A DNA stretch of 64,000 nucleotides from Sphingomonas corticis (lineage in GTDB: Bacteria; Pseudomonadota; Alphaproteobacteria; Sphingomonadales; Sphingomonadaceae), in contig NZ_JAAVJH010000002.1 in assembly GCF_012035195.1 (NCBI RefSeq), positions 1 to 64,000 on the forward strand, given 5' to 3'. The stretch's first letter is position 1. Each line of letters opens with the position of its first letter. Under the pieces are notes generated by a model. It did no database searches, had not been told where the DNA came from, and saw only the letters and a list, made by a program, of their open reading frames with translations. This document shows, piece by piece, positions 26,112-33,095 of this stretch. The position numbers and the translations under genes were made by a program.

Positions 26112-27035
26112 ATGGACGGGCGCGCCGATCAACGCTTCGCCGTCGTCGGCGCATCCGGCTTCGTCGGACGCGCGCTGGTGGAGCGGCTGCGCGGCGAGGG
26201 GCGGGTCGTCGGGATGGCGAGGAGCGGCGGCGACGTCCGGGTGGAAAGCTATCTCGACACCGCGCAGGTCGCGGCGGCGATCGGCCCCGATTGCGACACG
26301 GTGTTCCACCTTGCCGCGCTTGCGCACACGACCGGCCAGGACGCCGCGGCGTTCGATCGTGCCAATGTCGACGGTGCCGTCGCGGTGGCGCGGGCGGCGA
26401 TCGCGCGGGGAGTGCGACGCTTCGTCTTCGTGAGTTCGATCGGCGTCCTCGGCAACGAGACGCCCGCGGCCGCCTTCGACGAGGAGTCGACGCCCCGCCC
26501 TGCGGCCGATTATGCACGGTCCAAGCTGCGGGCCGAGGTCGCCCTCGCCGAGCTCTTCGCACCCAGCGCGGTCGAGCTCGCCATCGTCAGGCCGCCGCTA
26601 GTCCACGGGCCGGGCGCGCCGGGCAATTTCGGTCGCCTGATGGCGCTCGCGCGGCGCCCGCTGCCGCTTCCGTTTGGTTCGATCCGCAACGTGCGCAGCC
26701 TCGTCGGGATAGAGAACCTCGTCGACTTCCTCGTCGTCGTCGCGCGCGCCCCGGCTCTTCCCGGGTATCCCCTGCTGGTGACCGACGGCGAGAGCATATC
26801 GACGGCCGACCTGATCCGGACGCTCGCCGCGCAGCCCGGTGGCCGCGCGGTCGTCGTCCCGTTTCCGGCTGCGGTCATCGAGTGCGCGGCGGCGTTGGCT
26901 GGGCGGCGGGACATGGCCCGGCAGTTGATCGGTTCGTTACGCGTCGATGCGTCCCGGTCGGCTCGGTTCTTCGGCTGGCACCCGCCGCGGACGCTGCGCG
27001 AGGGGTTGGCGCTCGCCATGGCGGGGACGCGGTGA
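26112..27035 (+). CDS. NAD-dependent epimerase/dehydratase (WbpV-like by context)
   Basis: This 307-residue extended SDR has VVGASGFVGRAL near the N-terminus, HLAALAHTT, FVSSIGVLGN and the catalytic Tyr/Lys in DYARSKLRAE. The pairing with a small phosphoglycosyl transferase in a 4-base overlap resembles the epimerase plus initiating transferase pairs of many O-antigen clusters. There the epimerase or reductase makes the first UDP-HexNAc sugar. The specific activity (4-epimerase or 4-reductase) is not decided. Confidence 0.88.
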   Translation: MDGRADQRFAVVGASGFVGRALVERLRGEGRVVGMARSGGDVRVESYLDTAQVAAAIGPDCDTVFHLAALAHTTGQDAAAFDRANVDGAVAVARAAIARGVRRFVFVSSIGVLGNETPAAAFDEESTPRPAADYARSKLRAEVALAELFAPSAVELAIVRPPLVHGPGAPGNFGRLMALARRPLPLPFGSIRNVRSLVGIENLVDFLVVVARAPALPGYPLLVTDGESISTADLIRTLAAQPGGRAVVVPFPAAVIECAAALAGRRDMARQLIGSLRVDASRSARFFGWHPPRTLREGLALAMAGTR

Positions 27036-27592
27036 AGCGCCTGTTCGACATCGCCGCGGCGCTCGTCATCGGTGCGCTGCTGCTGCTCCCCGCGCTGATG
27101 GTCGCGGCGGCGGTGCGGCTCACGTCGCGTGGTCCCGCGCTCTACTGGTCGCGTCGCGTCGGGGCGGAGAACGTCACCTTCGTGATGCCGAAGTTCAGGA
27201 CGATGCGGATCGATACGCCCGCCGTGGCAACGCACCTCCTGGCAGATCCGAACGCCTTTCTCACGCCCATCGGCGGCTTTCTACGACGGACCAGCCTCGA
27301 CGAGATCCCGCAGCTGTTGTCCATCCTGGCCGGACACATGAGCTTCGTCGGACCGCGGCCGGCGTTGTTTAATCAGGACGACCTGATCGCACTGCGAACC
27401 GAGGCGGGGGTCCACCACCTCAAACCCGGCCTCACCGGTCTGGCGCAGGTCAGCGGGCGCGATCTGCTCACGATCGAGGAAAAGGTCGCGATGGATGCCG
27501 CGTATCTCCGCAAGGCGTCGCTCGCGCTCGACCTGAAGATCATCGCGACCACGGCCGTCAAGGTTCTGGGGCGCGAGGGCGTGTCCCATTGA
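27032..27592 (+). CDS. Initiating phosphoglycosyl transferase (small monotopic PglC/WcaJ family)
   Basis: This 186-residue enzyme has only the catalytic core of the family: a re-entrant hydrophobic helix at 9-30, MPKFRTM, the Asp-Glu catalytic dyad in TSLDEIPQL, FVGPRPA and KPGLTGLAQVSGR. It transfers a sugar-1-phosphate to undecaprenyl phosphate, starting repeat-unit synthesis. A bacillosamine-type or other HexNAc sugar is likely, given the short PglC-like size. The GTG at 27032 overlaps the epimerase stop (GTGA). Confidence 0.93.
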   Translation: MKRLFDIAAALVIGALLLLPALMVAAAVRLTSRGPALYWSRRVGAENVTFVMPKFRTMRIDTPAVATHLLADPNAFLTPIGGFLRRTSLDEIPQLLSILAGHMSFVGPRPALFNQDDLIALRTEAGVHHLKPGLTGLAQVSGRDLLTIEEKVAMDAAYLRKASLALDLKIIATTAVKVLGREGVSH

Positions 27593-29349
27593 CGCTGGTC
27601 GGGCGCCGCGACGTCCTGATCCGCGGCGGCTGTGCGGTCGCGGCCTCGTCGGGTGGCCTCGCCGTCTCGTCCTGCGACACGATGGCGGCTCCGAGCGGCG
27701 GGGACGATTTCGCACCCATCCAGGACGCGATCGAGCGGCTTCGGCGACGGGGCGGCGGGACCGTTCGCTGTGTCGCCGGCGCGACCTACCGCTGCCGCCG
27801 GGCGCCAGTGGTGCTCGATCGGGTCACGCTCGACCTGAACGGCGCGACCCTCGTGCTCGAACTGAGCGGCGGGAACGACCAAGGGGTACGCTTGCGCTCC
27901 CACGCCGTCCTTCGCAACGGAACCGTCACGGTGCGATCACAGGGCAAGCCCAGCCTTCAAGGCGGTGCGCACGCGCCCGTCTGCGTCGGGCCGCTGTACG
28001 GCGAAGGCGGCACCTCGGCGCAACCTTCTCCGGACGAAGGCGTCAGCGATTGGATCATCGCGGACCTGACCCTGTCGACCGACAAGCGCGTGCCCGTCGA
28101 GGGCGGGGTGATGGGCGGCGTGGCGATTCAGGTCATGGGTGGGGCGACGAGAGGGCGAATCGAGCGGATCGTCGTGCCCGACAGTACCACCATGGTAGGC
28201 GCGATCCACCTCGATTGGGGTGCGGTCGGCGAGCTGCAGGCAAGCGACGACGCGGACGGTATGACCTGGACGCGGCGCGCGTTCGATGAGGGGCGGGTAT
28301 GGACCACTCATCCGAGCGATATCGCGGTACGTGACATTCAGGTTGGACGTTTGACCGGCTCTGGCGTTCGGCCCGAGCCAGGGACGGGCGCCATTAGACT
28401 TTCGGGATGCCATGACGTCAAGGTAAGCGGCGTTCGCGCCAAAGCGACGAGTGGAAACTTTCTCCGCCACACCGCTGGCGATCTTGGCTTCGAGTTCGCC
28501 CAGGGAAGTAGGAAGCTCGCCGGAAATGTTTTCTTAGATTGCGTCGTCGGCGAGAGCCGGGGTCGACTTTTCACGTCGGACAGCCTGGCGGACAATGTGC
28601 ACCGCGCCACTACCCGCGGGTATCATGCGCGGATAGATCCGCTCTACCGGACCGACGTGCGTTTCGAACATGTCACTGGGTTCGGCGCTGGAGAGCAGCC
28701 GGGGGGTGTCTTCGTTCACCAATTTGGTGGGCGTGCCGTGGGATGTCGTGCCGTAGGGTTCTCCGTTGGTTTCCATTGCGATGCAGGGGCACGCGAGGTG
28801 TCATTCTATGACTGCACGGCAATTCAAAACGTCGAGACAGGGTTCCTGGTCGAGAATGTCGCTGATCCTCCGCGCGACTGTCGGCTTGTGGCATCGATCG
28901 CGACTCAGAACGGGGTCGGCCGTCCGCGGATGGCCAATATTGTGGTGGGCGCATCCATCGCTACCGTGATCGACGGGGGTACGATCGGACGCGCGTCGGG
29001 GGCTGAGCCGAGCTTCGGCATTCGCATCAAGGAGCGACGCGACGGATGCCTCGACGCGTCGATCGTCAACCAACCTTTGATCCAGTCTCACGCGCCGGGC
29101 GGAGCCGCTATCCAAGCGTCTTCCCGCGAGGGGTGGGGGGCCGTGAAGCTGTTCACGGGTGCGCGTTACGGGGCAGCCGTGATAAGGCGGTGGCTCGGCT
29201 TGGCGATGGTTCCCATTCAGATCGAAGAGGACGGCACGCGCTTGATCGCGGTCGAGCGAGGTTATCTGGGGCGACGTTCAAGCTTCGGCGCTGCGACCGA
29301 TCATTATCTTGAGGTCACCTCCGTCGGTGATGTTGCCGACAAGCGGTGA
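27589..29349 (+). CDS. Secreted parallel beta-helix protein with Tat-type signal
   Basis: This 586-residue protein begins with a twin-arginine-like signal (GRRDVLIRGG) followed by AVSSC, a possible lipobox. The body is rich in short beta-strand repeats with Gly, Val and Asn, as in right-handed parallel beta-helix proteins (pectate-lyase fold). FAPIQDAIERLRRRGGGTV near the N-terminus is typical of such folds. It could be a polysaccharide lyase or hydrolase, or a glycan-binding spike. I see no assignable active site. TTG at 27589 overlaps the previous stop (TTGA). The last third is less GC-rich and ends next to IS debris, so the C-terminus may be altered. Confidence 0.78.
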   Translation: MTLVGRRDVLIRGGCAVAASSGGLAVSSCDTMAAPSGGDDFAPIQDAIERLRRRGGGTVRCVAGATYRCRRAPVVLDRVTLDLNGATLVLELSGGNDQGVRLRSHAVLRNGTVTVRSQGKPSLQGGAHAPVCVGPLYGEGGTSAQPSPDEGVSDWIIADLTLSTDKRVPVEGGVMGGVAIQVMGGATRGRIERIVVPDSTTMVGAIHLDWGAVGELQASDDADGMTWTRRAFDEGRVWTTHPSDIAVRDIQVGRLTGSGVRPEPGTGAIRLSGCHDVKVSGVRAKATSGNFLRHTAGDLGFEFAQGSRKLAGNVFLDCVVGESRGRLFTSDSLADNVHRATTRGYHARIDPLYRTDVRFEHVTGFGAGEQPGGVFVHQFGGRAVGCRAVGFSVGFHCDAGAREVSFYDCTAIQNVETGFLVENVADPPRDCRLVASIATQNGVGRPRMANIVVGASIATVIDGGTIGRASGAEPSFGIRIKERRDGCLDASIVNQPLIQSHAPGGAAIQASSREGWGAVKLFTGARYGAAVIRRWLGLAMVPIQIEEDGTRLIAVERGYLGRRSSFGAATDHYLEVTSVGDVADKR

Positions 29350-29639
29350 TAAAATTTGACGCCGTAACGGGCCGTTGATGTCGCCGAAGGCATGTGGCAA
29401 CAGGAGATGTAACGCCGGTTGCGTGGCCGTGAGATTAGCACAGAGTCGTCCGATCATCGTGTATGCGGCGATCCCACAGCGGCCGCCTGGATGGCCGAGC
29501 CAAGACATCGTTGCCGCCCTTGCGGCTGCTGACCCGAGTGTCGCGCCGAGCGATCGAGGCTGGGGCGGACAAGGGCAATGTCAAGTCACCTATCGGAGCC
29601 GAGGACCCGACGTGTCGCGACAGACCGCGCGACGCCAGC
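29350..29639. other. Intergenic debris between the beta-helix gene and the IS remnant
   Basis: No coding frame here resembles a known protein. If the IS5-family remnant to the right were complete, its C-terminal part would lie here and further left. I do not find the conserved LKDWRR end of such transposases in any minus-strand frame, so that part appears deleted or replaced. Confidence 0.55.
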
Positions 29640-30060
29640 GCTAGCCGAACCGTGAAGAGCAATTATCAGCACGATCGACATGGGCATCTTGCCGGGCTCG
29701 TCCCACCCTTTTTCGGCCGCAGGCCCGACGCCGTTCGATGTGCCTTCAGGTAGGTCAGGTCAATCATCACGGTCCTGGCTCGGCATCCGCGGCACCAAGC
29801 CCATTTATCATGCTGGCAGACACGCTTCGCTCGCCCCGGCGGGTCCAACAGTTGTGCAGCGTCTTGTGGGGCAGGCGCTGGGCGCATTACTCCAATGAAG
29901 CCCGCTTCGGTTGGCCGCAGCGACGCCGCCCAGCATCCGTTAATCACCACCCTCGGCCTGCCATGGCTATTGGTGAAGAGAGGCCACAGTCGCTTTACCT
30001 ACTCGTCAGTCACACAAAACAAATTGCTCATCCTGGTCTCCTCGCGGAGCCTGACCAGAT
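29640..30060 (-). pseudogene. Decayed IS5-family transposase remnant
   Basis: Reading the minus strand from an ATG at 30031, the residues MSNLFCVTDE, an in-frame TAG (29999-30001), then LWPLFTNSHGRPRV match the N-terminus of IS5-family transposases. After frameshifts, PHKTLHNCWTRRGERS with MINGLGAADAEP, and then VMIDLTYLKAHRTASGL, match later conserved blocks. The frame breaks and stop show that it is dead. A degenerate terminal repeat may lie at about 30046-30058 (ggagcctgaccag). The C-terminal catalytic end is missing. It points opposite to the IS5-type transposase at position 1. Confidence 0.85.
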
Positions 30061-30467
30061 CGCGAAGCTCACATTAGTAGGTGATGACCATAGACACGCA
30101 CGGGCTTCGGTCAGGCAGCGATCGGGATCGGCCTCTGCTTGGCTTCGCTGGCAAGCCCCAGCCTTTCGAAGTTTCCCCGCAAGCAGCGAGAGTGCACAGG
30201 GGTCGACATAGGTTAGCCGCCCCCCGCCAGAGTAGGTGCTGTGAGCATCGCCTGGACGGATGCGGCTCCGAACGCATTCAGTGATGAGAGGCGTCCTATT
30301 AACTCGCGCAGCGGAACGCGCTTCAAAGCGGTCAAGCCAGCGGCTCTGACCGCGCAAAATGACCGGGATTGGTTAGACCTGTACGTAGAAAGTCGCAGTC
30401 CAAAGTGGACACAGCGATGGACTCACTATCCGGAAAAACGAAATAATGCAGCTTTTTCAAGGGAAAA
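30061..30467. other. Intergenic region beside tRNA-Ser, no supported gene
   Basis: The sequence between the IS remnant and the tRNA shows no recognisable protein in any frame. It is less GC-rich than flanking genes, as expected for island-edge sequence. Frames that run into the tRNA on the plus strand are well-known tRNA-antisense artefacts. Confidence 0.55.
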
Positions 30468-30557
30468 TGGCGGAGACGGAGGGATTCGAACCCTCGGTAC
30501 GGTTTCCCGTACGACGCTTTAGCAAAGCGTTGGTTTCAGCCACTCACCCACGTCTCC
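30468..30557 (-). tRNA. tRNA-Ser (anticodon GCT), CCA encoded
   Basis: On the minus strand the RNA begins GGAGACG and ends CGTCTCC plus discriminator G and an encoded CCA. The acceptor stem pairs perfectly. The anticodon stem ACGCT/AGCGT encloses loop TTGCTAA (anticodon GCT). A long variable arm (GTACGGGAAACCGTAC) identifies a class II serine tRNA. The T-arm is GAGGG-TTCGAAT-CCCTC. The 3' end faces the polysaccharide island. Confidence 0.97.
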
Positions 30558-30719
30558 GGACCGGCGGCCGGCGGGCTATAGCGGGGCGGGCGGGCGCGAT
30601 CAACCGGGGAGGTGGATTCGGCCGGGCGCGGAAAGGACTCGGTCAGGCGCATCGTTCATGGCCGCGACAGGCGCGTGCGCTACGCCTTTGACGATGCGTT
30701 TTCGGGGCGTTTCCGGGGG

Positions 30720-31490
30720 ATGAGTGAGATGGCGAACAGGGTCTGGCGCGCGGGCATCACGGCGGGCCTGGCGATCGCGCTGGCGGGGCTGCCGGCGTCG
30801 GCGCAGGTGCGCACCATCGATCCCAATGCGGCGATCGACGCGGATGTCGGCGCACCCGCCCCCGCGCGCCCGGCGCCGCCGCCGCCGCGCCCGGCGGCAC
30901 CCGCCCCCACGCCCGCATCCCCACCGATCGCCCCCGCCCCCGTCTCCCCCGCCGCCACCGGCGAAGTGGCGCAGCAGGCACGCGCGGAGGCGACGACCGC
31001 GGCGGCGGACACCTACAAGCGCGACGACCTGATCGCCGCGGGCGAGGACGTGTTCGGCAAGGGCGCGGAAGGATTTGCCGGGCTGATCGAGAAGATCCTG
31101 AAGGAGCAGGGCGAGCCCAACGCCTATATCGCCGGACGCGAGGCGTCGGCGGCGCTGATCGTCGGCCTGCGCTACGGCTCGGGCGTGATGACGCACAAGA
31201 TCGAGGGGCAGCGGCCGGTATACTGGACCGGCCCGTCGGTCGGCTTCGACGCGGGGGGCGACGCGAACAAGGTGTTCGTGCTGGTCTACAACCTTCACGA
31301 CACGCAGGAGATCTACAATCGCTTTCCCGGCGCGGAAGGGCGGCTGTACTTCGTCGGGGGGTTCGCGGCGACGTACCTGCGCAAGGGCAACGTGGTGCTG
31401 ATCCCGGTCCGGCTGGGCGTCGGCTGGCGCGCGGGCGTCAACGTCGGGTACATGAAGTTCACCGAAACGTCGAAGTGGTTGCCGTTCTGA
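30720..31490 (+). CDS. eipA: EipA-family envelope protein (DUF1134)
   Basis: This 256-residue periplasmic protein has a Sec signal peptide ending near ASAQ, then a low-complexity Pro/Ala segment (about 45-80), then the DUF1134 domain. Typical blocks are GLIEKILKEQGEPNAYIAG, GLRYGSG, YWTGPSVGFD, GGDANKVFVLVYNL and GWRAGVNVGYMKF. In Brucella, EipA supports envelope integrity. The Pro-rich linker is longer than the minimal family form. Start at 30720 is chosen; ATG 30729, preceded by GGGGGA at 8 bases, is equally plausible. It converges with the flippase gene, 6 bases away. Confidence 0.9.
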   Translation: MSEMANRVWRAGITAGLAIALAGLPASAQVRTIDPNAAIDADVGAPAPARPAPPPPRPAAPAPTPASPPIAPAPVSPAATGEVAQQARAEATTAAADTYKRDDLIAAGEDVFGKGAEGFAGLIEKILKEQGEPNAYIAGREASAALIVGLRYGSGVMTHKIEGQRPVYWTGPSVGFDAGGDANKVFVLVYNLHDTQEIYNRFPGAEGRLYFVGGFAATYLRKGNVVLIPVRLGVGWRAGVNVGYMKFTETSKWLPF

Positions 31491-31496
31491 CGCGCC

Positions 31497-33020
31497 TCAA
31501 CGGATGAAGCTGCCCTCGTTGGGCAGGGTCGCCTCCTCCGCGCGCGGCATCTTCGCGAAGAGCGCGCGGTCGTCCGGGCCGAAGGCGTAGCGCCACATCA
31601 CGAACAGATAGGCCGCCGCCGTCGCCGGGATGCCCACCGCCAGCTGCACCGCGCGCCAGCCCGGCGGCAGCAGCGTGAAGGCGCCGCCCGCCACCCCGGC
31701 CGCCAGCGCGGCGTAGACCAGCGGCCAGCGCATCGGCGAGACGGGCGCCTTCAGCAGCCTCGACAGCAGCTTCGCCTTCGCCACCGACGTGAGCAGCAGC
31801 ACCAGCATCAGCGCCACCGGAGCGCCCGCCGCCTGCTCGGTGATGCCGTAGTCCAAGGCGCGCAGGCCGAGCACGAAGGCGAAGGACAGGGCGATCTGCA
31901 CGCACAGCATCCCCGCGGAGATCAGGAGGTTGCGATGCCGCGCGAGATAGACGAGCGCCGATTCGCACACCGCGCCGGTCGAGGCGAACACCTCGGCGAA
32001 CAGCAGGAACACCATCGCCGCCGCGCCGCTGGTGAATTGCGGGCCGATCGCGGCCATCACCGCCTTGCGCGGGATCGACGCCATCAGCGCCAGCGCCAGC
32101 TGCGCTGCGATGATCCAGAACGCGACCTGCCGCACCTGCCGCGCGATGGCGGCATAGTCGCGCTTCGCCAGGCTCTGGGTCACGACGGGCCCCAGAATCG
32201 GGTCGAAGCTGGTCTTCAGCCGCTGCGGCAGGCTCGCGACCTGCTGCGCCATGTAATAGATGCCGACGACGTTGGGCGCGAACAGGAGGCCCAGGATCAG
32301 CCGGTCGACATTGCGGCTGCCCCATTCCAGCGCGTCGGCGCCCGCGAGCGGCATGTTGGCGCGGGCGAGCGCGAACAGGTCGCGCAGATGCGGCGACCAG
32401 CCCGGCGGCAGGCCGTAGCTGCGGATCAGCGGCACGATGCTGGCGATCAGCGCCGCGACCATCGAGGCGACGTAGGACAGGACCAGCCCGTCCTTGATCG
32501 TGGCGAAGGAGAACAGGAATGCCGCGATCGACAGCGTCCACGGCTCGACGATGGCGCGCGCCGTCACCGCTGCCTTCACATCGTGGCGATAGGCGAGCGC
32601 GGCCAGGCTGACATCGGACAATGCGGGGGCGAGGATGATGAGCGGAAAGAACCGGTCGAGCCCGCCGATCGCCGAATTGGGGTACATCAGCTGCGGAAAG
32701 GCGAAGAGGATCGCGCTCGCCGCCAGGCTGGCGACGAAGGCGAGCGCCAGCGCATCGAAGACGACGCAGGCGTGCGGCCGCCCGGTGGAGGACAGCGCCT
32801 GCGCCAGCCCGCGCTTCAGGCCCAGCGTCGCGATCAGCGCGGCGAGCTCGACCACCACCACCGCGATGGCGAACCGCCCCACCAGCGCCGCACCGTAGAA
32901 GTGGCCGGCGATGAAGAGGAAGGGGATGCGCGCGCCCAGCTTCAGCACGAATCCGGCGACATTGGTCCGCCCGCCCTTGGCGAGCGCAGCCATGTCGTCG
33001 GTGCGCGGGGTGTCGGTCAT
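31497..33020 (-). CDS. MOP-superfamily oligosaccharide flippase (second Wzx-like protein)
   Basis: This 507-residue protein has about 12-14 membrane helices and the layout of Wzx/PST-type lipid-linked oligosaccharide flippases. Examples are FVLKLGARIPFLFIAGHFYG at the start and VDRLILGLLFAPNVVGIYYMA in the middle. It lies outside the main island, downstream of polA on the same strand. The only thing between them is a short palindromic repeat. It may serve another glycan. Assignment is by topology and pattern. Confidence 0.85.
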   Translation of the reverse strand: MTDTPRTDDMAALAKGGRTNVAGFVLKLGARIPFLFIAGHFYGAALVGRFAIAVVVVELAALIATLGLKRGLAQALSSTGRPHACVVFDALALAFVASLAASAILFAFPQLMYPNSAIGGLDRFFPLIILAPALSDVSLAALAYRHDVKAAVTARAIVEPWTLSIAAFLFSFATIKDGLVLSYVASMVAALIASIVPLIRSYGLPPGWSPHLRDLFALARANMPLAGADALEWGSRNVDRLILGLLFAPNVVGIYYMAQQVASLPQRLKTSFDPILGPVVTQSLAKRDYAAIARQVRQVAFWIIAAQLALALMASIPRKAVMAAIGPQFTSGAAAMVFLLFAEVFASTGAVCESALVYLARHRNLLISAGMLCVQIALSFAFVLGLRALDYGITEQAAGAPVALMLVLLLTSVAKAKLLSRLLKAPVSPMRWPLVYAALAAGVAGGAFTLLPPGWRAVQLAVGIPATAAAYLFVMWRYAFGPDDRALFAKMPRAEEATLPNEGSFIR

Positions 33021-33028
33021 GCTAAGCC

Positions 33029-33093
33029 GCCCTAACCCTTCCCTCTCCCACCGGGAGAGGAAGGGAGGCGCGGAGCGCCGGAAGGGTGAGGGC
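33029..33093. repeat. Palindromic intergenic repeat (type A)
   Basis: An outer stem is formed by CCCTAACCCTTCC and GGAAGGGTGAGGG (12 of 13 pair). It encloses two hairpins: CTCTCCC-ACC-GGGAGAG and GGCGC-GGA-GCGCC. It fills almost the whole gap between polA and the flippase gene. It looks like a dispersed REP-type element and could act as a processing or termination signal. Confidence 0.75.
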
Positions 33094-33095
33094 GA

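Noticed and set aside
30241..30691. Plus-strand frames running through the tRNA-Ser region
   Set aside because: They contain GGDGGIRTLG and AETEGFEPSVRFPVRRFS, familiar artefacts from translating tRNA-Ser in antisense.
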